From the NCBI RefSeq assembly GCF_018070025.1, contig NZ_JAGPYQ010000001.1:2480001-2544000 (forward strand): a DNA stretch of 64,000 nt, in the 5' to 3' direction. Below are positions 9,116 to 18,982 of the stretch, in pieces. The translations under genes were made by a program, and so were the position numbers. Each line of letters begins with the position of its first letter. Position 1 is the first letter of the stretch. Source of the DNA: Streptomyces liliiviolaceus. GTDB lineage: Bacteria > Actinomycetota > Actinomycetes > Streptomycetales > Streptomycetaceae. The notes under the pieces were generated by a model. That model made no database searches and was not told the DNA's origin. It saw only the letters and a program-made list of their open reading frames with translations.

Positions 9116-10444
9116 TCACACGTACTCGGTCGGAATGACGGCTTCGCCCCGGGACAGCTGGGTCGCCGACAGGGGCAGGTTCGCGCGGGCCGCCGCGTGC
9201 CGGTCGCGTACGACGTCCAGCGGCTCGCGGGCGACGACCTCGCCGCCCTTGACCAGCTGCACCAGCAGCTGCCTGTCGGCGAGCTCGGCCGGGACCGCGC
9301 CCGTGCCGATCACCTCGGCCTCGGCGACCCCGTGCTCGTCGAGCCGCCGCGCGGCCCACTTGCGGCCGCCGATGGACGTCTTGCCGCCCGAGGACTTCTT
9401 GGCCACCGGCAGGAGCGGAGCCTTCGGGTCCGCGGACTCGGCACGCGCGACGATCTTGTAGACCATCGAACACGTCGGATGCCCGGAACCCGTCACCAGC
9501 TGCGTGCCCACCCCGTACGCGTCCACGGGCGCCGCGGCCAGCGAGGCGATCGCGTACTCGTCGAGGTCGGAGGTCACGGTGATCCGGGTCTTCACGGCGC
9601 CCAGCTCGTCCAGCTGCTGCCGTACCCGGTGCGCCACGAGCAGCAGGTCACCGGAGTCGATGCGGACGGCGCCCAGCTCGGGCCCGGCCACCTCGACGGC
9701 CAGCCGCACGGCCTCGGCGACGTCGTACGTGTCCACGAGCAGCGTGGTGCCCCGGCCCAGCGAGTCCACCTGGGCGCGGAAGGCGTCCCGCTCGGTGTCG
9801 TGCACGAGGGTGAAGGCGTGGGCGGACGTGCCGACCGTCGGGATGCCGTACCGGAAGCCCGCGGCCAGGTCGGAGGTGGTCGTGAAGCCGCCGACGTACG
9901 CCGCGCGGGACGCCGCCACCGCGGCCAGCTCGTGGGTGCGCCGGGCGCCCATCTCGATCAGCGGGCGCCCGCCGGCCGCCGAGGCCATCCGGGATGCGGC
10001 GGCCGCGATGGCCGAGTCGTGGTTGAGGATGGAGAGGATCACGGTCTCCAGGAGCACGCACTCCGCGAAGGAGCCCTCGACCCGCAGGACCGGCGACCCG
10101 GCGAAGTACACCTCGCCCTCCGGGTAGCCCCAGATGTCCCCGCCGAAGCGGTACGAGGCCAGCCACTCAAGGGTCGGCTCGTCCACGACGTTCCGCTCGC
10201 GCAGGAAGCCGATGACGTCCGGGTCGAATCGGAAGTTCTCCACCGCGTCCAGGACCCGTCCGGTGCCGGCGACGACACCGTAGCGGCGGCCCTCGGGCAG
10301 GCGGCGGGTGAAGACCTCGAAGACCGAACGCCGGTCGGCCGTGCCGCCCTTGAGCGCGGCCTGCAGCATGGTCAGCTCGTAGTGGTCCGTGAAGAGCGCT
10401 GTCGACGGCACATCCACCGGCAGCCCTAGGTCCGCAGTGTTCAT
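9116..10444 (-). CDS. pncB: Nicotinate phosphoribosyltransferase
   Basis: A 442-residue enzyme converting nicotinate and PRPP to nicotinate mononucleotide in the Preiss-Handler pathway. Typical features are FTDHYELTMLQAAL near the N-terminus (substrate pocket), EFMGAR-equivalent IEMGARRTHELAA, the TSAHAF stretch, and VRIDSGDL followed by VTSDLDEY for phosphoribosyl binding. The ATG at 10444 lacks a clear ribosome binding site. A TAGCAT -10 box lies seven bases upstream of it, so the transcript may be leaderless (inference). It diverges from clpS and precedes pncA, completing nicotinamide-to-NaMN salvage. Confidence 0.95.
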   Translation of the reverse strand: MNTADLGLPVDVPSTALFTDHYELTMLQAALKGGTADRRSVFEVFTRRLPEGRRYGVVAGTGRVLDAVENFRFDPDVIGFLRERNVVDEPTLEWLASYRFGGDIWGYPEGEVYFAGSPVLRVEGSFAECVLLETVILSILNHDSAIAAAASRMASAAGGRPLIEMGARRTHELAAVAASRAAYVGGFTTTSDLAAGFRYGIPTVGTSAHAFTLVHDTERDAFRAQVDSLGRGTTLLVDTYDVAEAVRLAVEVAGPELGAVRIDSGDLLLVAHRVRQQLDELGAVKTRITVTSDLDEYAIASLAAAPVDAYGVGTQLVTGSGHPTCSMVYKIVARAESADPKAPLLPVAKKSSGGKTSIGGRKWAARRLDEHGVAEAEVIGTGAVPAELADRQLLVQLVKGGEVVAREPLDVVRDRHAAARANLPLSATQLSRGEAVIPTEYV

Positions 10445-10566
10445 GACCAGGATGCTACCCCTATCTCGTCACTCTGACGATTTCTAGGCCGTGTGATGTG
10501 CGGCTCGCCCGCGGTGCGCATGATTTGCGGGCCTCGTTTGGCCGGGCACCCGCCTGTGGTGGCAGC

Positions 10567-10884
10567 ATGGGCCGTGTGACGGCTCCCGCACCCCTAGAGA
10601 CCGAAAAGACCGAGTCGGCTGAGGAGGTCTTCGCCGTAACCGAGCCCGACGTCCCCTGGGTGACCATCGTCCACAACGATCCGGTCAACCTGATGAGCTA
10701 CGTGACCTACGTCTTCCAGACGTACTTCGGGTACTCGAAGGACAAGGCCACCAAGCTGATGATGGACGTACACCACAAGGGCCGGGCCGTAGTCTCCAGC
10801 GGCACCCGTGAGGAGATGGAACGCGATGTGCAGGCCATGCACGGCTACGGTCTGTGGGCCACCCTCCAGCACGACCGGAAATGA
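10567..10884 (+). CDS. clpS: ATP-dependent Clp protease adaptor ClpS
   Basis: A 105-residue protein matching ClpS, which delivers N-degron substrates to ClpA/ClpC-ClpP. The N-terminus is disordered and acidic. The folded part opens with [22 protein letters not shown], followed by [20 protein letters not shown] and HGYGLWATL; these include the conserved binding-pocket residues. ATG 10567 is used; GTG 10576, three codons downstream, is an alternative. The next gene (DUF2017) follows in the same direction, an arrangement typical of actinobacteria. Confidence 0.93.
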   Translation: MGRVTAPAPLETEKTESAEEVFAVTEPDVPWVTIVHNDPVNLMSYVTYVFQTYFGYSKDKATKLMMDVHHKGRAVVSSGTREEMERDVQAMHGYGLWATLQHDRK

Positions 10885-11050
10885 CCTGGCCGCAGACCGC
10901 GAGACCGGACATCGCAGCCCCACCGGACATCGCGGGACCGCAGAGCGCAGGACCTGTCACGGCAGGACCGGCCGCGGCAGGACCGGCACCCGCCCGACGC
11001 CGGCGCAGCACCCGACGCCCGCGCAGTACTGGAAGTAGCGACGCAACCTG

Positions 11051-11656
11051 ATGCCAGGACACTTCGAACCGCTCCCCGGCGGCGGCGCGGCCGTCGCGCT
11101 CGACGAGGTCGAGATCTCCATCATCCGCTCCCTCGCCGTACAGCTCCTGGAGCTCATCGGACCGGGCCCCGGCGAGGACGTCTCCGACGATCCGCTCGCC
11201 GAACTGTTCGCGGAGGGGCCGAGCGAACCGCCCTCGGACCCCGTGCTGAAGCGCCTCTTCCCGGACGCGTACAGCGGGCCCGACGTCGAGGCCACCTCGC
11301 CCGAGCAGGCCGAGGAGCAGCGCGCGTACTCCTCGGAGTTCCGCCGCTTCACCGAGAACGACCTGCGCGCCGGCAAGCGGGACAACGCCCTCGTGGTGAT
11401 CCGCTCCCTGGACGGCGTCGCGGCCGTGGGGGAGGGCGGAGCGGTCCTGAAGCTGACCTCCGAGGAGTCGAAGCAGTGGCTCAGCTGCCTCAACGACCTG
11501 CGCCTCGCGATCGGCTCCCGGCTGGACGTCGTCGACGAGGAGGACACGGACCTCCTCTACCGGCTCCCCGACGAGGACCCGCGCAAGCCGATGGTGATGG
11601 CGTACCTGTGGCTCGGCGGGCTCCAGGAGACCCTCGTCGAGACGCTGATGCCGTGA
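11051..11656 (+). CDS. DUF2017 family protein
   Basis: A 201-residue acidic protein matching the actinobacterial DUF2017 family that commonly follows clpS. Recognisable parts are AVALDEVEISIIRSLAVQLLEL at the N-terminus and the LSCLNDLRLAIGSRL stretch in the C-terminal half. Its biochemical role is unknown; conserved adjacency suggests a link to Clp-dependent proteolysis. The 166 bases between clpS and this gene contain only proline/alanine-type shadow frames. Confidence 0.85.
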   Translation: MPGHFEPLPGGGAAVALDEVEISIIRSLAVQLLELIGPGPGEDVSDDPLAELFAEGPSEPPSDPVLKRLFPDAYSGPDVEATSPEQAEEQRAYSSEFRRFTENDLRAGKRDNALVVIRSLDGVAAVGEGGAVLKLTSEESKQWLSCLNDLRLAIGSRLDVVDEEDTDLLYRLPDEDPRKPMVMAYLWLGGLQETLVETLMP

Positions 11657-12011
11657 CGCGCAGCCGTCGATGACACGGCATCGATTGTTCGCTCAGCGGA
11701 CGCTCAAATCCGGATAACGATCACATCACCGCCCGGGCCTGCAATGTGGGCCCGGGTGTCGTATGTCCGCTTCTTCTTGTGGCATGCGCTACAAGCGGCA
11801 CGAAGGGCGAATGTTGCCGCCGTGATAAATCTTCACGATCGCCCGACGGGACACCACCCACGTCCCGCCGGGTGCGCCACCGAGCCGGCGACCGCCGGCC
11901 AGGCACGAGCGGGCTCGGGGAGCCCGCGCGACTCCAGTGATCCGGGGGGATTCGGAGACCGGACCGAAGCCGACGAAGGCTCGGACCGGCATGGAGAAAG
12001 GCGCATCACAC
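11657..12011. other. Intergenic region with a terminator and the permease promoter
   Basis: About 355 bases. It holds the hairpin at 11732-11756 and, just before the permease ATG, a GGAGAAAGG ribosome binding site at 11993-12001. No other coding or RNA feature is apparent. Confidence 0.6.
11732..11756 (+). terminator. Hairpin after the DUF2017 gene
   Basis: CCCGGGCC (11732-11739) pairs with GGCCCGGG (11749-11756) around a nine-base loop. It is a plausible but short transcription terminator with no U tract, as is usual in Streptomyces. Confidence 0.55.
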
Positions 12012-13472
12012 ATGACCTCGGTGCAGGTCGGTAAGCACGACGACGAGCGGGGCGGCAACGGCGCCGCCGACGGCGACGCCCCCGAAGAGGGCTACGAACG
12101 CGGGCTCGGCAGCCGTCAGGTCCAGATGATCGCGATCGGCGGCGCCATCGGCGTCGGCCTCTTCCTGGGAGCCGGGGCGAACATCGCCAAGGCGGGCCCC
12201 AGCCTCATCCTCATGTACGCCCTCGCGGGCGTCATCATCTTCTTCATCATGCGGGCCCTCGGTGAGCTGCTGCTCTACCGCCCGGTCTCGGGCTCCTTCG
12301 CGGAGTACTCCCGTGAGTTCCTCGGCCCGTTCTTCGGCTACTTCACCGGCTGGACGTACTGGCTGATGTGGGTGGTCACCGGCATGGCGGAACTCACCGC
12401 CGCCGCGATCTACGTCAACTACTGGTTCCCGCAGATCCCGCAGTGGGTCACGGCCCTGGTCTTCCTGGTCGTGCTCTTCGTGGCGAACCTGATCTCCGTC
12501 AAGCTCTTCGGCGAGATCGAGTTCTGGTTCTCGATGGTCAAGGTCACCGCCCTCATCGGCATGATCGTGATCGGCCTCGGCGTGCTCACCTTCGGCTTCA
12601 GCTCCGCGGGCGACACCGCCGCCGTGTCCAACCTCTGGGCCTTCGACGGCTTCTTCCCCAAGGGCATCGGCTCGTCCCTGATGACCCTCCAGGGCGTGAT
12701 GTTCGCCTACCTGGCCGTCGAACTCGTCGGCGTCACCGCGGGCGAGTCCGAGAACCCGGAGAAGACCCTCCCCAAGGCGATCAACACCCTGCCCTGGCGC
12801 ATCGCCCTCTTCTACGTCGGCGCGCTCACGGTCATCCTCTGCGTCGTGAAGTGGACGGAGTTCGCGCCGGGCGTGAGCCCCTTCGTCGCGGCCTTCGCGA
12901 AGATCGGCATCCCGGCGGGCGCCGGCATCGTCAACTTCGTCGTGCTGACGGCGGCCCTGTCCTCCTGCAACTCCGGCATGTACTCCACGGGCCGCATGCT
13001 GCGCACCCTGGCGGACAACGGCGAGGCCCCGAGGATCTTCAACAGGCTGTCCACCACCAGGACGCCCGCGTTCGGCATCACCCTCTCCGTGCTCTTCATG
13101 GGCGTCGGAGTGATCCTGAACTACATCGTCCCGGAGAAGGCCTTCGGCTACGTCGTCTCGGTGGCCACCGCGGCCGGCATCTGGACCTGGCTCATGATCC
13201 TCATCAGCCACATCCTGTACCGCCGGGCCGTCGACGCGGGCCGTCTGCCCGCCTCGCCCTTCCCGGCCCCGGGCGGCTCGAAGTTCAGCTGGGTCGCGGT
13301 CGCGTTCCTGCTCTTCGTCACCGGCCTCATCGCGTACGACGCCGACTCCCGCGTCTGCCTGTACGTGATGGCCGGCTGGGCCGCCGCGCTCGGCATCGGC
13401 TGGGCCGTGCTGAAGTCCCGCAACCCGGAGGTCACCGAGCGCCGCGAGCCGGAGTTCGAGAAGGTCAACTGA
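12012..13472 (+). CDS. Amino acid permease (APC superfamily, GABA/lysine-permease type)
   Basis: A 486-residue polytopic membrane protein of the APC amino-acid transporter family, which imports amino acids with protons. It has about twelve hydrophobic segments. The first carries the family signature QMIAIGGAIGVGLFLGAG, and TM3 holds TGWTYWLMW. EFWFSMVKVTALI and AVELVGVTAGESENPEKTLPKAIN mark the central region. The ATG at 12012 is favoured over an upstream ATG (11991) and an earlier in-frame start because of the well-spaced GGAGAAAGG site. Substrate not determinable. The terminator at 13537-13571 follows. Confidence 0.93.
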   Translation: MTSVQVGKHDDERGGNGAADGDAPEEGYERGLGSRQVQMIAIGGAIGVGLFLGAGANIAKAGPSLILMYALAGVIIFFIMRALGELLLYRPVSGSFAEYSREFLGPFFGYFTGWTYWLMWVVTGMAELTAAAIYVNYWFPQIPQWVTALVFLVVLFVANLISVKLFGEIEFWFSMVKVTALIGMIVIGLGVLTFGFSSAGDTAAVSNLWAFDGFFPKGIGSSLMTLQGVMFAYLAVELVGVTAGESENPEKTLPKAINTLPWRIALFYVGALTVILCVVKWTEFAPGVSPFVAAFAKIGIPAGAGIVNFVVLTAALSSCNSGMYSTGRMLRTLADNGEAPRIFNRLSTTRTPAFGITLSVLFMGVGVILNYIVPEKAFGYVVSVATAAGIWTWLMILISHILYRRAVDAGRLPASPFPAPGGSKFSWVAVAFLLFVTGLIAYDADSRVCLYVMAGWAAALGIGWAVLKSRNPEVTERREPEFEKVN

Positions 13473-13536
13473 CGCGGACCCGCCGGTCCCGTCCCGGAGG
13501 GCGCGCCTCTCGCCGCCCCCGGATGCCCAGCATGTG

Positions 13537-13571
13537 GGCAGCCCCGTACCACTCTCCGGTACGGGGCTGCC
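13537..13571 (+). terminator. Hairpin after the amino acid permease
   Basis: A perfect 14-bp inverted repeat, GGCAGCCCCGTACC with GGTACGGGGCTGCC, around a seven-base loop. It lies just upstream of the mec start. Confidence 0.8.
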
Positions 13572-13590
13572 GTCTGCCTATCCTGGCCCC

Positions 13591-14013
13591 ATGCTGACCA
13601 TCACCCAGGCCCTCGTCGACCAGATCGTCGCGCACGCGCGCCAGGACCATCCCGACGAGGCGTGCGGCGTGATCGCGGGCCCGGAGGGCACCGGCCGCCC
13701 CGAGCGCTTCATCCCCATGCTGAACGCGGCGATGTCACCCACGTTCTACGAGTTCGACTCCGGGGACCTGCTCAAGCTGTACCGCGAGATGGACGACCGC
13801 GACGAGGAACCGGTCGTCGTCTACCACTCGCACACCTCCACCGAGGCCCACCCCTCCCGCACGGACATCAACCTCGCGAGCGAGCCGAACGCCCATTACG
13901 TCCTCGTCTCGACCGCCGACACCGACGGGCTCGGAGACTTCCAGTTCCGCTCGTTCCGGATCGTGGACGGCGAGGTCACGGAGGAGGAGGTCACGGTGGT
14001 GGAGGCGTACTGA
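13591..14013 (+). CDS. mec: M67 (JAMM/MPN+) metalloprotease, Mec-type sulfur-carrier processing enzyme
   Basis: A 140-residue zinc protease of the JAB1/MPN/Mov34 family. The catalytic set is visible: E23 (DEACGVIAG) and the HSH...HPSxxD metal site with H79, H81 and D92. In mycobacteria the homologue Mec+ releases cysteine from the C-terminus of CysO in the CysO/CysM pathway. Here the genes follow in the same order (mec, cysO, cysM), which fixes the assignment. The ATG at 13591 begins 19 bases after a terminator hairpin. It may also trim the two extra residues found on CysO (see findings). Confidence 0.9.
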   Translation: MLTITQALVDQIVAHARQDHPDEACGVIAGPEGTGRPERFIPMLNAAMSPTFYEFDSGDLLKLYREMDDRDEEPVVVYHSHTSTEAHPSRTDINLASEPNAHYVLVSTADTDGLGDFQFRSFRIVDGEVTEEEVTVVEAY

Positions 14014-14101
14014 GCTTCCGTGGACGCCACCCGATCCCGTATGTCGGGCAGAATTCATCCACTATGCGAGATCACATTCCGGGACCCGGACCGGGAATCG
14101 A

Positions 14102-14107
14102 TACGAT
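14102..14107 (+). promoter_or_regulatory. -10 box for a leaderless cysO-cysM transcript
   Basis: TACGAT at 14102-14107 lies six bases before the ATG of the leader peptide at 14114. This is the spacing expected when transcription begins at the start codon itself. No convincing -35 box is seen. The placement is inference from spacing only. Confidence 0.5.
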
Positions 14108-14113
14108 GAGCCC

Positions 14114-14215
14114 ATGGTTTCCCACGACGTGAGCGACAAGACGCCGGGCATGCTGCTCGTGGCGCGGCTGCACGTCGACCTGTGCAGGCTGCAGAGCGCC
14201 ATCTGTACGCGCTGA
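14114..14215 (+). CDS. Cysteine-containing leader peptide of the cysO-cysM operon
   Basis: A 33-residue open frame with the C-terminal half LLVARLHVDLCRLQSAICTR. It matches the Streptomyces putative leader peptides found before sulfur and cysteine genes, which carry an RLHVDLCR-like motif and a C-terminal Cys. Two cysteine codons (TGC at 14183, TGT at 14204) near the end suit cysteine-responsive attenuation: ribosomes stalling for want of charged tRNA-Cys would alter downstream expression. No Shine-Dalgarno is visible, while a -10 box is spaced for a leaderless start. It lies between mec and cysO, 170 bases before cysO. Confidence 0.7.
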   Translation: MVSHDVSDKTPGMLLVARLHVDLCRLQSAICTR

Positions 14216-14385
14216 ACCCCGCCGCCGTACGGCAGTGAGAGCCTCGGCCCCGCACGGGCCGCGACCGGCGTCCCGCTGCCCCACCCGGCGCGGTTTCCGC
14301 ACGCACCGCCTCGCGCAAGCCCACGCAACACCACCCAGACCCGACTCGCCTTCCGACTTCCGCTTTCCGACAGGAGCCCGCAACC

Positions 14386-14664
14386 ATGGCCATCGAGGTC
14401 CGCATCCCCACCATCCTCCGCACCTACACCGACGGCCAGAAGGCCGTCGAGGGCGGCGGGGACACCCTTGCCGCGCTCTTCGCCGACCTCGAAAGCCGCC
14501 ACACGGGCATCCAGGCCCGCATCGTGGACGGGGGCGAACTGCGCCGCTTCGTGAACGTGTACCTGAACGACGAGGACGTCCGCTTCCTCGACGGCATCAA
14601 CACCAAGCTCACCGACGGCGACAGCGTCACCATCCTGCCGGCCGTCGCCGGCGGCATGGTCTGA
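14386..14664 (+). CDS. cysO: CysO sulfur-carrier protein (MoaD/ThiS ubiquitin-like)
   Basis: A 92-residue ubiquitin-fold sulfur carrier. It is activated at its C-terminal diglycine to a thiocarboxylate that CysM uses to make cysteine. Recognisable parts are RIPTILRTYTDGQK at the start, FVNVYLNDEDVRFLDG, and TKLTDGDSVTILPAVAGG near the end. The reading frame does not end at the diglycine: Met-Val follows (GGMV). Working carriers need a free GG, so the product probably has to be trimmed. The ATG at 14386 has an AGGAG site. It is followed after 25 bases by cysM. Confidence 0.93.
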   Translation: MAIEVRIPTILRTYTDGQKAVEGGGDTLAALFADLESRHTGIQARIVDGGELRRFVNVYLNDEDVRFLDGINTKLTDGDSVTILPAVAGGMV

Positions 14665-14683
14665 CCGGGCTGCCGGGCTCTGA

Positions 14684-15640
<957 letters not shown>

Positions 15641-15653
15641 GGGGGATTCACTT

Positions 15654-15800
15654 GCCCCCGCCGCCCCTACCCGTTCCCGTCAACGACTCGGGGGCCAGCC
15701 CCCGAACCCCCGGTCCTCAAACGCCGGACGGGCTGAAACGTATTCAGCCCGTCCGGCGTTTGAGGACACAGTGACGGGAACGGGTAGGGGCGGCGGGGGC
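15654..15800. repeat. Nested perfect palindromes between convergent genes (bidirectional terminator)
   Basis: Outer arms 15654-15682 and 15772-15800 are a perfect 29-base inverted repeat. Inside it, 15714-15737 and 15743-15766 form a second perfect 24-base inverted repeat with a five-base loop. The inner sequence (CCCGTCCGGCGTTTGAGGA type) is a motif that recurs across Streptomyces intergenic regions. It probably terminates cysM and the convergent PemK-like gene. Confidence 0.9.
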
Positions 15801-15811
15801 GAGGAAACGCC

Positions 15812-16267
15812 CTAACGGGCAAGGTGCCGCACCCGGTCCCAGATCCGCGCGTCCACTTCCCCGACCCGCCGCCGGAACTCCCGCACCGGCACCCCCCGCA
15901 ACTCACCCGTCTCAAGAAAACTCGCGCGCCCCCGCGCATCCCCCACCGCCCCCGCGGGCAGCGCGATCACCCCGCCCCGCCCGTCGTCGTGGTACTTCGT
16001 CGTGATCTTCGCGACCACGGCCCTGCGTCCGCGTACCGACAGGACCAGACAGGGCCGGTCCTTCGCCCCGGGCCCGTCCTCGAACGGCACGTTCGCCCAC
16101 CAGATCTCGGCGGGCCGCGGCCGCGACGGGCGCCGGATCCCATCGACCCGCCCCGGCGGACGCCGCCGGGCGGACGGCTTCCGCCCCCGCCCCCACCCGT
16201 CGACGAACGTCGCCACGGCCGCGAGCAGCACCACGGCCGCCAGCGCGAGCCACCACGACGTGTTCAT
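15812..16267 (-). CDS. Membrane-tethered PemK/MazF-like protein
   Basis: A 151-residue protein from ATG 16267. An N-terminal membrane helix (SWWLALAAVVLLAAVATFV) and a basic Arg/Pro linker lead into a PemK/MazF-type beta barrel: EIWWANVPFEDGPGAKDRPCLVLSV, then AVVAKITTKYHDD. MazF-like domains are RNA-cleaving toxins in toxin-antitoxin pairs. No antitoxin gene is adjacent and the domain is anchored to the membrane, so a toxin role is doubtful; it may have been recruited to another task. The frame continues open upstream, but the membrane-helix start at 16267 is the natural one. Confidence 0.8.
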   Translation of the reverse strand: MNTSWWLALAAVVLLAAVATFVDGWGRGRKPSARRRPPGRVDGIRRPSRPRPAEIWWANVPFEDGPGAKDRPCLVLSVRGRRAVVAKITTKYHDDGRGGVIALPAGAVGDARGRASFLETGELRGVPVREFRRRVGEVDARIWDRVRHLAR

Positions 16268-16458
16268 GCGTACGACGGTACCCGGCAGGCCCGAGCCCAC
16301 GCCCGCGCGCCCCCGAACCGGTGACACCGCAGGTGAGTTCCCCCACAACGGGCCTCGACGGAGGAGCGACCCGCCCTTTCGCGCCTTACGCTCGACGGAC
16401 CGCACGACCCCCGTCACGACCCCCGTATTCACCCCCCGCCCGCGGAGGTTTCTGCTCT

Positions 16459-17211
16459 ATGAAGCTCACCGTCGTCGGCTGCTCGGGGTCGTTCCCGTCC
16501 GCGGAATCGGCCTGTTCGAGCTACCTCGTCGAGGCCGACGGCTTCCGGCTGCTTCTCGACATGGGCAACGGTGCCCTTGGCGAGCTGCAGCGCCACTGCG
16601 GTCTCTACGACCTCGATGCGATCTTCCTCAGCCATCTGCACGCCGACCACTGCATCGACATGTGCGCGTACTTCGTCGCGCGCTACTACCGCCATGACGG
16701 CGGCCGCTGCGATCCGATCCCGGTCTACGGACCCGAGGGCACGGAGCAGCGCCTGACCACCGCGTACGCGGACACCCCCTCCGCCTCCTCCATGAGCGAG
16801 GTCTTCGACTTCCACACGGTCAAGCCGGGTTCCTTCGAGATCGGCCCGTTCTCGGTGCACACCGAGAAGGTCAGCCATCCCGTGGAGGCGTACGGCATCC
16901 GCGTGGAGCACGGCGGGCGGTCGCTGACCTACTCCGGGGACACGGGCGTGTGCGACACGCTCGACGAACTGGCCCGGGACACGGACCTGTTCCTCTGCGA
17001 GGCCGCGTTCACCCACGGCAAGGAGAACATCCCGGACCTGCACCTCAACGGCCGCGAGGCCGGCGAGACCGCGACCCGTGCCGGAGCGCGCCGCCTCGTC
17101 CTGACCCACATCCCCCCGTGGACGGACCCCCGGGCGAACCTGGACCACGCCCGCGAGGTCTTCACCGGGCCGGTGGAACTCGCGACGCCAAGAGCGACGT
17201 ACGACATCTAG
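16459..17211 (+). CDS. Metallo-beta-lactamase-fold hydrolase (RNase Z-like)
   Basis: A 250-residue MBL-fold enzyme. The metal-binding signature HLHADH is at residues 59-64, with later ligands in the KVSHPVEAYG, YSGDTGVCDTL and LTHIPPWTDP segments. The family hydrolyses phosphodiester, ester or amide bonds; overall it resembles the RNase Z/cyclic-phosphodiesterase branch, though the substrate is unknown. The ATG at 16459 has GGAGG at 16444-16448. It is divergent from the PemK-like gene and followed by a strong terminator. Confidence 0.9.
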   Translation: MKLTVVGCSGSFPSAESACSSYLVEADGFRLLLDMGNGALGELQRHCGLYDLDAIFLSHLHADHCIDMCAYFVARYYRHDGGRCDPIPVYGPEGTEQRLTTAYADTPSASSMSEVFDFHTVKPGSFEIGPFSVHTEKVSHPVEAYGIRVEHGGRSLTYSGDTGVCDTLDELARDTDLFLCEAAFTHGKENIPDLHLNGREAGETATRAGARRLVLTHIPPWTDPRANLDHAREVFTGPVELATPRATYDI

Positions 17212-17275
17212 CCCTCGGGCAGTCGGGCTCGTCAGGCACGTCGGGCGGTTCCCGCCCTCCTGCCCCGTGAACGCC

Positions 17276-17313
17276 GAATTCCCCGGACCGCGCTCAGGCG
17301 GTCCGGGGAATTC
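17276..17313. terminator. Bidirectional terminator between the MBL hydrolase and nagE2
   Basis: A perfect 16-base inverted repeat, GAATTCCCCGGACCGC with GCGGTCCGGGGAATTC, around a six-base loop, between two convergent genes. Confidence 0.85.
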
Positions 17314-17338
17314 TTCGTGGTCGAGGAGTGCCTCGGGG

Positions 17339-18601
<1,263 letters not shown>

Positions 18602-18715
18602 AACTTCCTCCTGGGTGTCCCCCCGGCCACGTCAGGCCGGGGGAGGGCAGAGCGCCGCCTGCGGACAGGGAAAAGGGAGACGGCAGCGTCTTCGGGGGAA
18701 CGCGGTCAATGACCG

Positions 18716-18748
18716 CGTGGTCTACACCACTCAGTGGTGTAGGCCTGT
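18716..18748 (-). promoter_or_regulatory. Two adjacent DasR-responsive elements (dre) upstream of nagE2
   Basis: CGTGGTCTACACCACT (18716-18731) and AGTGGTGTAGGCCTGT (18733-18748) each match the dre consensus ACTGGTCTAGACCAGT at 12 of 16 positions. They lie in the nagE2 promoter region. DasR is the GntR-type GlcNAc regulator of Streptomyces. Confidence 0.75.
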
Positions 18749-18851
18749 TGTAGCACGGTGAAGGTGAGATAAGGAACCCGCCAGTTCTGTGGCCCCGGCG
18801 ACAGCGGGAGGGTCGGCTCAGATCGTTATGAACGCGGCCCCGGAGCACGCC

Positions 18852-18886
18852 GAAGGGCCCCCGGACCGGTCGGCCGGGGGCCCTTC
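18852..18886 (-). terminator. Hairpin downstream of nagE1
   Basis: GAAGGGCCCCCGG (18852-18864) pairs perfectly with CCGGGGGCCCTTC (18874-18886) around a nine-base loop. It separates nagE1 from nagE2, implying separate transcripts. Confidence 0.8.
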
Positions 18887-18968
18887 ACTACGTACGCGGA
18901 GCGCAGGGCCCCTTCACCAGGTACGCGCAGTACGGGGCCCCGTTCACCAGGTACGCGCAGTACGGGGC
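18880..18968. repeat. 30-base tandem repeat
   Basis: Two near-identical 30-base units, 18909-18938 and 18939-18968 (core TTCACCAGGTACGCGCAGTA), preceded by a degenerate third copy from about 18880. They lie just past the nagE1 stop. Confidence 0.8.
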
Positions 18969-18982
18969 CTCTCGCCCGCGCG

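Larger units (their letters stand above)
18602..18982. other. Intergenic region: nagE2 promoter, operators, nagE1 terminator and tandem repeat
   Basis: About 380 bases. From the nagE2 side it contains a short palindrome CGCGGTC-AAT-GACCGCG (18701-18717), tandem DasR boxes (18716-18748), a strong hairpin (18852-18886) and a 30-base tandem repeat (about 18880-18968). No coding sequence is evident. Confidence 0.75.

Noticed and set aside
10885..11050. Short Pro/Ala/Gly-rich frames between clpS and the DUF2017 gene
   Set aside because: Low-complexity composition, no ribosome binding site and no domain; more likely untranslated spacer.
15667..15939. Open frame running through the nested palindromes before the PemK-like gene
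   Set aside because: It translates the inverted repeats themselves and overlaps the end of the real gene.
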